Shown here: positions 1-8,542 of the stretch, one piece after another | Numbering within the stretch: the stretch's first letter is position 1 | How the letters are laid out: the number at the start of each line of letters is the position of its first letter | NCBI RefSeq assembly: GCF_900215295.1 | Contig: NZ_OCMF01000005.1 | Location: 62,001 to 126,000, forward strand | Length of the DNA: 64,000 bases | Direction of reading: 5' to 3' | Origin: Salinimicrobium sediminis | GTDB lineage: Bacteria; Bacteroidota; Bacteroidia; Flavobacteriales; Flavobacteriaceae | Program-made: the position numbers and the translations under genes | Notes under the pieces: generated by a model | What the model saw: the letters and a program-made list of their open reading frames with translations, nothing else | Databases searched by the model: none | What the model was told of the DNA's origin: nothing

Positions 1-533
1 TTTTAAATATTCTTCGATTTTTTTGGTTGCATGATGATAGGATGCTTTTAAAGCACCTTCAGATGTTCCCAAGATATCGGAAATTTCTTTGTATTTCAAT
101 TCCTGGAAATATTTCATATTAAAAACCTGCTGTTGCTTTTCCGGAAGGGCAGCGATGGCTTTCTGAAGTTTTAGCTGGATTTCATCCCCTTCAAAATACA
201 CGTCATTCTCCAGGTTGTCAATGATTTGCTGTTGAAGCTCTTCTGAACTTATACTCTGCTTTTTTGCCCGGTTATTTAAGTGGCTGATAGCTTCGTTGGT
301 GGCAATGCGGTACATCCATGAAAATAGCTGACTTTCTCCTTTGAACTTTTCTATGTTCCTGAAGATCTTAATAAAGGTATTCTGCAACACGTCATCGGCA
401 TCTTCGTGATTTTTAACAATGTTTCTTATTTGCCAGTAAAGACGTTCCTGATAAAGTTTTAAAAGCTCCCTGAATGCCTCATTGCGGGATGCAGGATCCT
501 GTAGCTGAAGCACTAATTTTTCTTCGGAAGCAT
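1..533 (-). CDS. ECF RNA polymerase sigma factor, 3' end cut by window edge
   Basis: The minus-strand frame is open from an ATG at 533 (a TGA sits immediately upstream in frame) to the left edge, giving 177 residues. It reads as a sigma-70 family ECF factor. Region 2 is near residues 20-85 (NHEDADDVLQNTFIKIF, then FSWMYRIATNEA) and region 4 near 130-175 (ALPEKQQQVFNMKYFQ, then YKEISDILGTSEGALKASYHH). Such factors direct RNA polymerase to a small regulon, usually under an anti-sigma factor. The partner gene would lie off the left edge. The true C-terminus is not visible, so the exact subgroup cannot be given. Confidence 0.9.
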
Positions 534-670
534 TCACAATAGTTCTGTGGAATTTTAAAGCCGATAAAGATAAAAGGATTTCCTTAGAAATTACAGAAGT
601 GATTATGACGCCTTATTCAGGGCAAAACATCGATGAAATACACAAAATTAGGATAAAATACACAAAAAAT

Positions 671-700
671 TTGGTAGTGATGTTTTTTGTAGTATCTTCA
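671..700 (+). promoter_or_regulatory. Possible Bacteroidota-type promoter
   Basis: TTG at 671-673 is followed after 19 bp by TATCTTCA at 693-700, a near match to the TANNTTTG -7 box of Bacteroidota. It points at a short transcription unit ending at the hairpin at 780-816. The -7 box is imperfect, so this is tentative. Confidence 0.35.
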
Positions 701-704
701 CATT

Positions 705-816
705 GTGAAAAAGATATCTTTTTTGCTCCAAATGAGAATGTCTTTCCGCCGTTGCCCCAAAGTGGCGTTAAGATCAGGAAAAATGGATGGACCTACTTCA
801 TCCATTTTTTTCTTTT
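705..816 (+). ncRNA. Candidate small RNA of about 110 nt in the 541-1010 intergenic gap
   Basis: This 470-bp gap has no convincing protein gene. It holds a promoter-like pair (671-700), then an AAAAAGATATCTTTTT palindrome, then a CGCC...GGCG hairpin near 748-769, then a strong terminator (780-816). That arrangement fits a free-standing small RNA. A 35-codon frame starting at the ATG at 733 (MRMSFRRC...) runs through the terminator and is less likely to be translated. I do not recognise the RNA as tmRNA, SRP RNA or RNase P. It could also be the leader of a lost gene. Confidence 0.35.
780..816 (+). terminator. Intrinsic terminator of the candidate small RNA
   Basis: A perfect 10-bp stem (AAAATGGATG at 780-789 with CATCCATTTT at 799-808) encloses a 9-nt loop and runs into a T-rich tract. 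No plus-strand gene upstream obviously needs it. Confidence 0.6.
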
Positions 817-963
817 ACAGCCTTCCCACGAATTTTTAATTTCTTTTGTAGTCTCCTTGTCGAAAAGAAGAATAACTACCACTCATAACTCAATTAATTT
901 CCGCAGCTCCCGCAGATAAATTTTAAAAACAATATCAGGTGGATCCTCATTAAAATTCCTCTG

Positions 964-1012
964 TTCTAAATCGTCCTTCTAATTTCGTACTTCTGACTTC
1001 GTACTTCAAATT
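964..1012. repeat. Heptamer-phased repeat, TTCGTAC type
   Basis: Seven consecutive 7-bp units starting at 964 share a TCNNANT-like pattern (TCTAATT, TCGTACT, TCTGACT, TCGTACT, TCAAATT). The run ends inside the stop codon of the ABC exporter gene (stop at 1011-1013). Nearly the same words recur inside the cobalamin riboswitch at 25363-25397. Confidence 0.6.
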
Positions 1013-2837
1013 AGCTTTCGAATGACTGCATTTCTACCAGTTTTTGGTAAACGGATCTTTTGGCTAAAAGTTCTTCGTGTTTTCCCTGTTCCACGATCTC
1101 ACCTTTTTGCATCACTATAATTTTGTCTGCATTTTGAATGGTAGACAACCTGTGGGCTATTACAATGGAAGTTCTGTTTTTCATCATGTTTTCCAGTGCC
1201 TTTTGCACAAGTCTTTCACTTTCGGTATCCAGGGCAGATGTGGCTTCGTCCAGGATCATGATCGGTGGATTTTTAAGAACTGCACGGGCAATGGAAAGGC
1301 GTTGCTTTTGACCGCCGCTTAATTTATTTCCGCTATCCCCGATGTTGGTGTCAAGACCTTGCGGCAGATCTTTAACGAATTCCCAGGCATTGGCGATCTT
1401 TAATGCCTCGATCACCTCATCATCTGAAGCGCCATCTTTACCGAGGCTTACATTGTTCTTAATGGTGTCATTGAAAAGAATCGAATCCTGGGTCACTAAT
1501 CCCATGAGATTGCGCAGGGACTTCTTTGTCATTTGCCTGATGTCGATGCCATCGATTTTTATAGAACCTTCGTTCACATCATAGAACCGGGTGACGAGAT
1601 TGGCTATGGTTGATTTTCCACTGCCCGATTGTCCCACCAGTGCTACCGTAGAACCTTTTGGTACTGTTATGCTGAAATTCTTCAGCACATTTTCGTCTTC
1701 ATACCTAAAGTTGATGTTCTCAATTTCTATTGCCTCTTCAAAATGCTCTTTTTTAACTGCATTTTCAGCATCTGTGATATTGCTTTCAGTTTCAAGCACC
1801 TGGAAGATCCTTTCTGCTGCGGCATCTCCTTTTTTGACGCTGTAGGTAGCCTTGCTTATCTGTTTTGCCGGGGTAAGAATGTTATAGGCTAATCCCATAA
1901 AGGCGATAAAAGTAGCCCCATCTAAAGTTCCCTCTACCAATACCATGTTGCCTCCAAACCAAAGAATGATTACAATAACGAAGATCCCAAGGAATTCACT
2001 TGTAGGAGAGGCGAGGTTTTGACGATTTATAAGGCTGTCAAGAATTCTTTTTAACCTGCTTGTAGAATCGTGAAATCTATCCCTGAATTTATCTTCGGCA
2101 TTAAACCCTTTAACGATCTTTAAACTGGAAAGTGTTTCTTCCACTAAGGACAGGAAATGCCCGTTTTCCTGCTGCGCCTGGTCACTCTGGCTTTTAAGTT
2201 TTTTACCTATAAGGGAAATAATAAATCCCGAAATAGGCAAAAAGACAAATACAAACAGGGTAAGTGTGGGGCTCATGATGAGCATCGCCGTAATTGTAAA
2301 AATGATTGTCAACGGCTCCCTTACGATCAATTCCAGGATCGACAGAAAGGAATATTGCACCTCATTAACATCGGCCGTAATACGGGATATAGTATCTCCT
2401 TTCCGTTTTTCAGAAAAATAGGAAACCGGAAGAGATAGGATCTTATCATAAATTGCATTTCGAACATCCTTTAGAACTCCATTCCGCAGAAAGGTGATAA
2501 AGAAAGCAGCCAGGTAGCCGAAAAGATTTTTCAGGAAGAATAATAGCACAACAATTCCGCAGACGAAGAGGAGTGCAGAAACTTCATCCTCGTTCACCCT
2601 TTGAGTGACCTGGTAGTTGAAAGAATCTATTACGTAATCTTTTAAGCTTCCAAAACCATCGTAACGCGGTTCTACTGCCACCCGTTTGGTCTTATCAAAC
2701 AGGATCTGGATCACCGGAATGAGCGCGAGGAACGACAGCGTACTAAAGAGCGCGTAAAAAACGTTGCAAATAATATTGAGGATCGCGAACCTCTTGTATG
2801 GGATCGCGAATTGAAGGATCTTCTTAAAATAATTCAT
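1011..2837 (-). CDS. MsbA-like ABC exporter (lipid/multidrug type)
   Basis: A 608-residue half-transporter with fused membrane and ATPase domains. Six membrane helices occupy roughly residues 15-330. The nucleotide-binding domain follows, with Walker A GQSGSGKST near residue 400, the signature LSGGQKQR, and Walker B IMILDEATSALD followed by the switch histidine in IAHRLST. Family members such as MsbA flip lipid A or other lipids across the inner membrane as homodimers. The substrate cannot be read from sequence. It is 9 bp downstream of the phosphohexomutase gene and probably cotranscribed with it. ATG at 2837 is the only sensible start. Confidence 0.9.
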   Translation of the reverse strand: MNYFKKILQFAIPYKRFAILNIICNVFYALFSTLSFLALIPVIQILFDKTKRVAVEPRYDGFGSLKDYVIDSFNYQVTQRVNEDEVSALLFVCGIVVLLFFLKNLFGYLAAFFITFLRNGVLKDVRNAIYDKILSLPVSYFSEKRKGDTISRITADVNEVQYSFLSILELIVREPLTIIFTITAMLIMSPTLTLFVFVFLPISGFIISLIGKKLKSQSDQAQQENGHFLSLVEETLSSLKIVKGFNAEDKFRDRFHDSTSRLKRILDSLINRQNLASPTSEFLGIFVIVIILWFGGNMVLVEGTLDGATFIAFMGLAYNILTPAKQISKATYSVKKGDAAAERIFQVLETESNITDAENAVKKEHFEEAIEIENINFRYEDENVLKNFSITVPKGSTVALVGQSGSGKSTIANLVTRFYDVNEGSIKIDGIDIRQMTKKSLRNLMGLVTQDSILFNDTIKNNVSLGKDGASDDEVIEALKIANAWEFVKDLPQGLDTNIGDSGNKLSGGQKQRLSIARAVLKNPPIMILDEATSALDTESERLVQKALENMMKNRTSIVIAHRLSTIQNADKIIVMQKGEIVEQGKHEELLAKRSVYQKLVEMQSFES

Positions 2838-2846
2838 TCAAATGGC

Positions 2847-4577
2847 TTATGCCAGATTTAGATCGGTTTTTATACCGGCAATTTTATCTGAAAGTTCCTG
2901 ATCAACTTTCTCGTAATCTTCTACATTCTCCAGCGTGGTATTGACGCTAATGTAGAATTTAATTTTAGGTTCGGTTCCACTTGGCCTGGCTGCGACCTTT
3001 GTGCCGTTCTCGGTGTAGTAGATCAAAACATTCGATTTTGGCACATCGAGGGTCTGCACTTCCTGAGAGTTGGAGTTGAAATTTATTGCTTCAGATTTCT
3101 GATAATCTTCGACTAAAACCACGTGTTCTCCGGCTATTTCTTTCAGAGGATTTTCTCTTAAGCTAATCATCATATTTTTGATCTGTGCTTCGCCGTCTAT
3201 ACCTTTTTTGACCAGGGAGATCAACTCTTCCCGGTACAACCCGAATTCGCTGTAAAGTTCAATTAGCTTTTCATAGACCGAACTGCCCTTAACTTTCATT
3301 TGAGCGGCTATTTCGCAGGCAAGTAGGGTAGAGGTGACTGCATCTTTATCCCGTACAAAATCTCCTACCATAAAGCCAAAACTTTCTTCACCACCACCAA
3401 CAAAATCTAATTCAGGGTGATCTTTGATCATTTTTGCAATCCATTTAAAACCGGTAAGGCCTTCTTTATATTGAACGCCATAAGCTTCAGTAACTACCCG
3501 TATCATGGGAGTGGAAACTATGGTAGATCCTACGAATTCTTTACCGTTGATCTTGCCTTGTTTTTTCCACTGTTCCAATAAAAACCAGGTCATGATGAGC
3601 ATGGTCTGATTTCCATTAAGGAGCACCATTTTACCGGAATTATCTCTAACTGCCACTCCGAGCCTGTCGCAATCGGGATCTGTTCCAATAACAATATCGG
3701 CATCGATCTTTTCTGCTAACTCCAATGCCATTTTAAGAGCTGCAGGTTCTTCGGGATTAGGAGATTCTACTGTGGGGAAGTTTCCGTTAGGCTCAGATTG
3801 TTCCTCTACCAGGTGAAGGTTTGAATACCCTGCTTTTTCCAGCACTTTTGGGACCATGGTAATGGAAGTTCCGTGAAGGGAGGTAAAAACGATCTTCAGG
3901 TTTTTCTTTGCTTCCGCAGAAGTATCAAAACTGCCGTTAGATATAGAAGCTGAGGCGAAAGCTTCGTCAACTTCGGTATCGATTATTTTTATTAGGTCTT
4001 TATTGGCTTCAAATTTCACCTCATTATAGTCAAGGCTATTGATCTCAGTCACGATCTCCTTATCCTGGGGAGGCACCAATTGTCCTCCATCCTGCCAGTA
4101 AACTTTGTAGCCATTATATTCGGGTGGGTTGTGGCTGGCGGTGAGTACAATTCCGCAGTGACAATTGAGGTATTTGACGGCAAAGGAAAGTTCAGGCGTT
4201 GGACGAAGTTCAGAGAACAGGTACACCTGGATTCCATTTGCCGAGAAAACTTCGGCCACTATATGAGCAAGTTCTTTTGAGTTATTGCGGCAATCATAAG
4301 CGATCACCACTTTAATATCTTCATTGGGAAATTGCCTTTTCAGGTAGTTTGAAAGCCCCTGGGTGTTTTTACCAAGGGTATATTTATTGATCCTGTTTGT
4401 TCCGGGACCCATAATACCGCGCATTCCGCCGGTACCAAATTCCAGGTCCTTATAAAAACTCTCTTTTAATTCTTCGGGTTTATTCTCAAGAAGTTCCTTT
4501 ACTTCTCTTTGGGTTTGTTCGTCAAAAACAGGTTTTAACCAATTTTCTGCTCTTGACTTTATGTCGTAATAGCTCAT
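2847..4577 (-). CDS. Phosphoglucomutase/phosphomannomutase family protein
   Basis: A 576-residue alpha-D-phosphohexomutase. The phosphoserine loop TASHNPPEYNGYKVYW places the catalytic Ser near residue 148. The Mg-binding loop DPDCDRLG is near 300-306, the sugar-specificity loop GGGEESFGF near 385, and the phosphate-binding RPSGTEPKIKFY near 535. The enzyme interconverts hexose 1- and 6-phosphates in the cytoplasm, feeding sugar-nucleotide and glycogen pathways. Length and layout match the long PGM2-like type common in Bacteroidota. Whether glucose or mannose phosphate is preferred cannot be decided here. It lies between a glycosyltransferase and an ABC exporter, which suggests but does not prove a cell-envelope role. 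Confidence 0.9.
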   Translation of the reverse strand: MSYYDIKSRAENWLKPVFDEQTQREVKELLENKPEELKESFYKDLEFGTGGMRGIMGPGTNRINKYTLGKNTQGLSNYLKRQFPNEDIKVVIAYDCRNNSKELAHIVAEVFSANGIQVYLFSELRPTPELSFAVKYLNCHCGIVLTASHNPPEYNGYKVYWQDGGQLVPPQDKEIVTEINSLDYNEVKFEANKDLIKIIDTEVDEAFASASISNGSFDTSAEAKKNLKIVFTSLHGTSITMVPKVLEKAGYSNLHLVEEQSEPNGNFPTVESPNPEEPAALKMALELAEKIDADIVIGTDPDCDRLGVAVRDNSGKMVLLNGNQTMLIMTWFLLEQWKKQGKINGKEFVGSTIVSTPMIRVVTEAYGVQYKEGLTGFKWIAKMIKDHPELDFVGGGEESFGFMVGDFVRDKDAVTSTLLACEIAAQMKVKGSSVYEKLIELYSEFGLYREELISLVKKGIDGEAQIKNMMISLRENPLKEIAGEHVVLVEDYQKSEAINFNSNSQEVQTLDVPKSNVLIYYTENGTKVAARPSGTEPKIKFYISVNTTLENVEDYEKVDQELSDKIAGIKTDLNLA

Positions 4578-4630
4578 GCCAATATTTTATTTTCAGCAAC
4601 AAAAATAAGGATTTATGTGGTAAAGGCCCG

Positions 4631-5590
4631 TTAAAACTCTCCTGTAGTTTCGCTGATGCGGTAGCGGTCTTTCTCCCTGCTGCTGCGCAGGATGAGTTCT
4701 CCAAGGAATCCGGTGAGGAATAATAATGTCCCCAGTATCATGGTGGTTAGCGCGATATAAAACCACGGATTATCTGTCACCAATATATTGGGCATCCCAT
4801 GGTAAAGCTTATAGAGCTTGGAAGCGCCAATCCAAACAGTAAAAAGGAAGCCGAAAAAGAACATGAGGATCCCGAGAGCTCCAAAAAGGTGCATAGGGCG
4901 CTTGCCGAACTTCGACAGGAACCAGATTGTGATTAGGTCCAGAAAGCCATTGATAAAGCGTTCTGCACCAAACTTGGTCTTTCCATACTTGCGGGCCTGG
5001 TGCTGAACTATCTTCTCATCGATCTTTGAGTATCCGGCATTCTTTGCTAAAACGGGAATATACCTGTGCATCTCCCCATAAACATCTATATTTTTCACCA
5101 CCGCTTTGCGGTAGGCTTTGAGTCCGCAGTTAAAATCATGCAACTTAAGTCCGGAAGTTTTTCTGGCTGCAGCATTAAATAATTTTGAAGGCAGGTTCTT
5201 TGAAAGCACAGAGTCGTAGCGCTTCTTTTTCCAGCCCGAAATAAGATCGTAACCTTCTTTAGATACCAGATGGTACAGGTCCGGAATTTCTTCGGGATTA
5301 TCCTGCAGGTCGGCATCCATGGTAATGATCACATCACCTTCAGCTTTGTCAAAACCAACATGCAATGCCTGGGATTTTCCGTAGTTGCGATTAAATTTAA
5401 TGCCTTTAACAGAAGGGTCTTCCGCAGAAATTTGTTTGATGATCTTCCAGGAATCGTCTGTACTGCCATCATCTATAAAGATGATCTCGTAAGAAAAAGA
5501 ATTGGACCGCATCACCGATGCGATCCAATTATGTAGTTCTTTTAAAGATTCGGCTTCATTAAGAAGGGGGATGACAATAGATAACTGCAT
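4631..5590 (-). CDS. Family 2 glycosyltransferase with two C-terminal membrane helices (polyprenyl-phosphate glycosyltransferase type)
   Basis: A 319-residue GT-A fold enzyme. The N-terminal strand is LSIVIPLLNEAESL, the nucleotide-binding DDG lies at about residues 40-42 and the metal-binding DAD at about 92-94 (ITMDADLQDNPEEIP). Two hydrophobic segments near 235-260 and 275-300 anchor it in the membrane, as in dolichyl- or undecaprenyl-phosphate mannosyl/glucosyltransferases (DPM1/GtrB type). Such enzymes load a sugar onto a lipid carrier on the cytoplasmic face. The sugar is not evident. The next gene in the run (DUF4199) starts 10 bp upstream, so they are likely cotranscribed. Confidence 0.87.
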   Translation of the reverse strand: MQLSIVIPLLNEAESLKELHNWIASVMRSNSFSYEIIFIDDGSTDDSWKIIKQISAEDPSVKGIKFNRNYGKSQALHVGFDKAEGDVIITMDADLQDNPEEIPDLYHLVSKEGYDLISGWKKKRYDSVLSKNLPSKLFNAAARKTSGLKLHDFNCGLKAYRKAVVKNIDVYGEMHRYIPVLAKNAGYSKIDEKIVQHQARKYGKTKFGAERFINGFLDLITIWFLSKFGKRPMHLFGALGILMFFFGFLFTVWIGASKLYKLYHGMPNILVTDNPWFYIALTTMILGTLLFLTGFLGELILRSSREKDRYRISETTGEF

Positions 5591-5600
5591 TAAAATACTT

Positions 5601-6131
5601 TTATACCTCGTATGGACGGTTTTGTTTCATTACCGCTCCGGCGATCAAACCTATGACTAAAGCCAATAACATATACATAACCAGGGTAGATGCAAAGGTA
5701 ATCCATGGACTGCTAAACCCGGCACTAAATTCGAGTGCCTGATTAATTTGTTCTTCGCTCATTTCAGGATAGGATTCAATCATTTTTTCTCTTTGTACTT
5801 CAGCCATTTGATCTGCATAGTCGGGTTCAATAACTGTGGTAAGAACCAGGCTCCAGATTCCGCTGATGATAGCTGCAATAAGGCCAATCCCTACCGAAAC
5901 CTTCAACGCCTCGCCAAAACTTAGAAATCCGCCGTTATCACCTTTAAAAGCTTTAATACCGTATACAATTACTGCAATAAAAATTGCCAGGGTAATAAGG
6001 ATAAAGCTCCAATGTGGATCCAAATGTAGATCCATAACATACATAATGACCCCAAGGATCACCATTAAAATTCCTAAAAGTAAACCGTAATTGAGCACTG
6101 TCTTGCGTGCTTTAGCTTTTTGAGCTTCCAT
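5601..6131 (-). CDS. DUF4199 domain membrane protein
   Basis: A 176-residue protein with four predicted membrane helices (near 15-35, 40-60, 78-102 and 145-168) and a hydrophilic, acidic stretch between the third and fourth (DYADQMAEVQREKMIESYPEMSEEQ). This layout and the FLSFGEALKVSVGIGLIAAIISG segment match the DUF4199 family, which is widespread in Bacteroidota and of unknown function. It is the first gene of the leftward run with the glycosyltransferase 10 bp downstream. No enzymatic motif is visible. Confidence 0.8.
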   Translation of the reverse strand: MEAQKAKARKTVLNYGLLLGILMVILGVIMYVMDLHLDPHWSFILITLAIFIAVIVYGIKAFKGDNGGFLSFGEALKVSVGIGLIAAIISGIWSLVLTTVIEPDYADQMAEVQREKMIESYPEMSEEQINQALEFSAGFSSPWITFASTLVMYMLLALVIGLIAGAVMKQNRPYEV

Positions 6132-6232
6132 AAATAACTATTTTGGTTGATATTACAGTTAGTAAGCAAATATAACAAAACGTTACACAGCGGGAGAGAG
6201 TTTGTAAAGAGTGAAATTTTAATTTATATTGC

Positions 6233-6262
6233 TTGTTGATTTACAAAATTTATTTAAATTTG
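6233..6262 (+). promoter_or_regulatory. Promoter of the L31 gene
   Basis: TTG at 6233-6235, a 19-bp spacer and a perfect TANNTTTG box (TAAATTTG, 6255-6262) match the Bacteroidota housekeeping promoter. Transcription would start near 6268, leaving a leader of about 30 nt before the ATG at 6301. Confidence 0.7.
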
Positions 6263-6300
6263 CAGCTCGAAAAAATTACAAGATTTTAAAGAATAAAGAG

Positions 6301-6552
6301 ATGAAGCAGGGAATCCATCCGGAAAATTATAGATTGGTAGCGTTTAAAGACATGTCTAACGAAGAGGTGTTTCTTACCAAATCTACCGCAAACACAAAAG
6401 AAACTATTGAAGTTGATGGTGAGGAATATCCTTTAGTGAAGTTGGAGATCTCCAGAACTTCTCACCCATTCTACACCGGAAAAGCCAAATTATTGGATAC
6501 TGCCGGTCGTATTGACAAGTTCAAGAACAAATACGCGAAATTCAAGAAGTAA
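6301..6552 (+). CDS. rpmE2: 50S ribosomal protein L31 type B
   Basis: An 83-residue ribosomal protein starting [19 protein letters not shown] and containing the family-typical SHPFYTGK stretch and a lysine-rich C-terminus ([11 protein letters not shown]). It lacks the CxxC pair of zinc-type L31, so it is the C-minus, type B form, the usual form in this phylum. The frame is open further upstream to 6229, but the ATG at 6301 follows the promoter and matches the family N-terminus. A strong terminator follows, so it is monocistronic. Confidence 0.95.
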   Translation: MKQGIHPENYRLVAFKDMSNEEVFLTKSTANTKETIEVDGEEYPLVKLEISRTSHPFYTGKAKLLDTAGRIDKFKNKYAKFKK

Positions 6553-6574
6553 TTTCCGCTATTACCATAGAATT

Positions 6575-6607
6575 AAAGCCTCTTTTAAAAAAGAGGCTTT
6601 TTTTGTG
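6575..6607 (+). terminator. Intrinsic terminator of the L31 gene
   Basis: The arms AAAGCCTCTT and AAGAGGCTTT form a 10-bp stem followed by a run of T. Confidence 0.85.
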
Positions 6608-6672
6608 GCTTACTTTCTAAAAAATAAGCGGGTTTTTTTAAAAAACTGTACTTTTATCCCAAAAGAGACTGC

Positions 6673-7845
6673 ATGAACTATATTTTGTTCGATGGCACTG
6701 TGCGTTCACAACTTCTGCCATTTACTTTTACCCGACCGGTAGCCGATCTAAGAGCCGGGATCCTGACCATCCGTGAAAAATGGGAAAAATACCTTAACAC
6801 TACTACCTCGACCATTACCGAAGATTATCTTTCAGAAAAATGGCCTATGGTCGAAATGGAAGAAAATGTGATGATCAATGCTTCCTTTCTGCCAAGTGCC
6901 GAACTTGTAGAGCAAATTATGGGGCTTCAGCCCGGAGAGGCAATTTTTCACGAAGAAGATGTGGTGGCTTTTCATGCCTATGAAGAACAGGAGGTGAATT
7001 TTGCCGACTGTAGCAGTATTGAAATGGAAGGTAAGGCTATCACCATTGAACATCCCTGGGATATTTTTTTAAAGAACGGGGAAGCGATCGCTGCCGATTT
7101 CGATCTGCTTACCAGAGATAGGAAAAGCGAAGCTTTATCTGCAACCAATAATGTAATAGCACCCGAAAATATATTTTTAGAAAAGGGGGCTAAAGTAGAA
7201 TGTGCGACTTTAAATGCATCTACCGGTCCCATTTATATAGCTGCCGATGCCGAGATCATGGAAGGAAGCATGATCCGCGGACCTTTTTCAATAGGAGAGG
7301 AGTCCACTTTGAAAATGGGAACCAGGATCTATGGGCCTACCACTGTTGGGCCTTACTGCAAAGTGGGAGGAGAGGTTACAAATTCTGTGATTTTTGCTTA
7401 TTCCAATAAAAGCCATGATGGCTACCTGGGGAATTCGGTTATAGGAGAATGGTGTAACCTGGGAGCAGATACCAATACTTCGAATCTTAAGAATGACTAT
7501 TCAGACGTGCGGCTGTGGAATTATGCTTCGGAAAGGTTTTCTCCTACCGGTTTGCAGTTTTGCGGACTCATGATGGGAGATCACAGTAAATGTGCTATCA
7601 ATACCATGTTCAACACGGGAACAGTGGTGGGCGTAAGCGCCAATATCTTCGGAGCCGGATTCCCGCGGAATTTTATTCCAAGCTTTAGCTGGGGCGGAAG
7701 TGGAGGAACAACTACCTATAAGACTGTAAAAGCCTTTGAGGTTGCCGAAAAAGTGATGTCCAGAAGAAAAGTGGAATTTTCTGAAGAAGAGAAAGCGATC
7801 CTTGAGCATGTTTTTGAGGAAACAAAAAAGTGGAGGAAGGATTAA
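6673..7845 (+). CDS. GlmU-family putative sugar nucleotidyltransferase with left-handed beta-helix domain
   Basis: A 390-residue protein. The N-terminal half resembles a nucleotidyltransferase (MNYILFDGTVRSQLLPFTFTRP), but the expected glycine-rich loop with the GTR motif is not present. Residues about 160-340 form hexapeptide-type repeats (VIAPENIFLEKGAKVE, GPIYIAADAEIMEG, GPFSIGEESTLKMG), diagnostic of a left-handed beta-helix acyl- or nucleotidyltransferase. This is the Bacteroidota protein commonly called putative GlmU-like sugar nucleotidyl transferase. The reaction is unproven. It stands alone after the L31 terminator, and a lipoprotein gene follows 39 bp later. Confidence 0.75.
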   Translation: MNYILFDGTVRSQLLPFTFTRPVADLRAGILTIREKWEKYLNTTTSTITEDYLSEKWPMVEMEENVMINASFLPSAELVEQIMGLQPGEAIFHEEDVVAFHAYEEQEVNFADCSSIEMEGKAITIEHPWDIFLKNGEAIAADFDLLTRDRKSEALSATNNVIAPENIFLEKGAKVECATLNASTGPIYIAADAEIMEGSMIRGPFSIGEESTLKMGTRIYGPTTVGPYCKVGGEVTNSVIFAYSNKSHDGYLGNSVIGEWCNLGADTNTSNLKNDYSDVRLWNYASERFSPTGLQFCGLMMGDHSKCAINTMFNTGTVVGVSANIFGAGFPRNFIPSFSWGGSGGTTTYKTVKAFEVAEKVMSRRKVEFSEEEKAILEHVFEETKKWRKD

Positions 7846-7884
7846 TCTACGGTTCAGTTCAGGAATAATTCTGGAAATTTAGTC

Positions 7885-8337
7885 ATGAGAATATTTTTCC
7901 TATTCATAATAACAGCGGTTGTTTTTTCTTCCTGCTCCACCCAGTCGGCAGACGCTGATGGAAAGGTAGGATCGGATATTAAAGTGATCCTTCAGGAAGA
8001 GATTTCAGAAGAGGGTTCAAAGCTTGTGATTAGATCAGAAACCTTCGAGATCTTCAGCTGTTATAATTTTTCCATTGTAACTCAACAACAATTCAGGAAT
8101 AATGAAATTACAATCACCTATTCGGGGATAGTAAAACCGGAACTCTGTTTGACTGCCTTGGGTCCGGCACAGTCCCTGGAGTTGTTTGGTCTCAAAAATG
8201 GCATTTATAAAATTGTTTTTGTAAACGACGGAGTAAAAAATGAAGGAGAATTAACTGTTGATGACGAAAAATATGTTCTCGAAATAGAAGATCCAAAGAA
8301 TGTATTTGTTGAAACCGGGGTCTTAAACAGAAGCTGA
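7885..8337 (+). CDS. Small lipoprotein of unknown function
   Basis: 150 residues. A lipoprotein signal peptide is clear: MRIFFLFIITAVVFSSC with the lipid-modified Cys near residue 17, followed by STQSADADGK. The mature part is beta-rich with no motif I recognise. It has no acidic cluster directly after the Cys, so there is no hint of surface export. The neighbours (the GlmU-like gene upstream, mtaB downstream) do not suggest a role. Confidence 0.75.
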   Translation: MRIFFLFIITAVVFSSCSTQSADADGKVGSDIKVILQEEISEEGSKLVIRSETFEIFSCYNFSIVTQQQFRNNEITITYSGIVKPELCLTALGPAQSLELFGLKNGIYKIVFVNDGVKNEGELTVDDEKYVLEIEDPKNVFVETGVLNRS

Positions 8338-8449
8338 AATTTTTTCTTTGCCCGGGTGAAGGATTAGGATTGTTTGAGGAAAACTTCCGATGCCAATTTA
8401 AATCCTTTTTCCTCTGTTTCGTACCCTTTTATAACCTGATTATAGTTAG

Positions 8450-8457
8450 TATCTTTG
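8450..8457 (+). promoter_or_regulatory. -7 box upstream of mtaB
   Basis: TATCTTTG is an exact TANNTTTG match. The -33 position (8428-8430) is TTT rather than TTG. The next bases fold into the hairpin at 8461-8490, so a transcript from here would begin almost directly with a terminator-like hairpin. Confidence 0.5.
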
Positions 8458-8459
8458 CA

Positions 8460-8492
8460 GCCTCTAAAATGACATTTTTAGAGGTTTTTATA
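8460..8492 (+). terminator. Terminator-like hairpin between promoter and mtaB
   Basis: CCTCTAAAA and TTTTTAGAGG pair around a short loop and are followed by TTTTTA. It may end transcription from the lipoprotein gene at 7885, or act as an attenuator at the very start of the mtaB transcript. Confidence 0.55.
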
Positions 8493-8542
8493 TTTAACTG
8501 AATTCCTGAAGGTTAGCTTTGGAATTCCCCGAAGGAGAAGAA

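Noticed and set aside
599-919. 106-residue plus-strand frame in the first gap
   Set aside because: It runs through a strong terminator hairpin, has no family resemblance and low-complexity composition.
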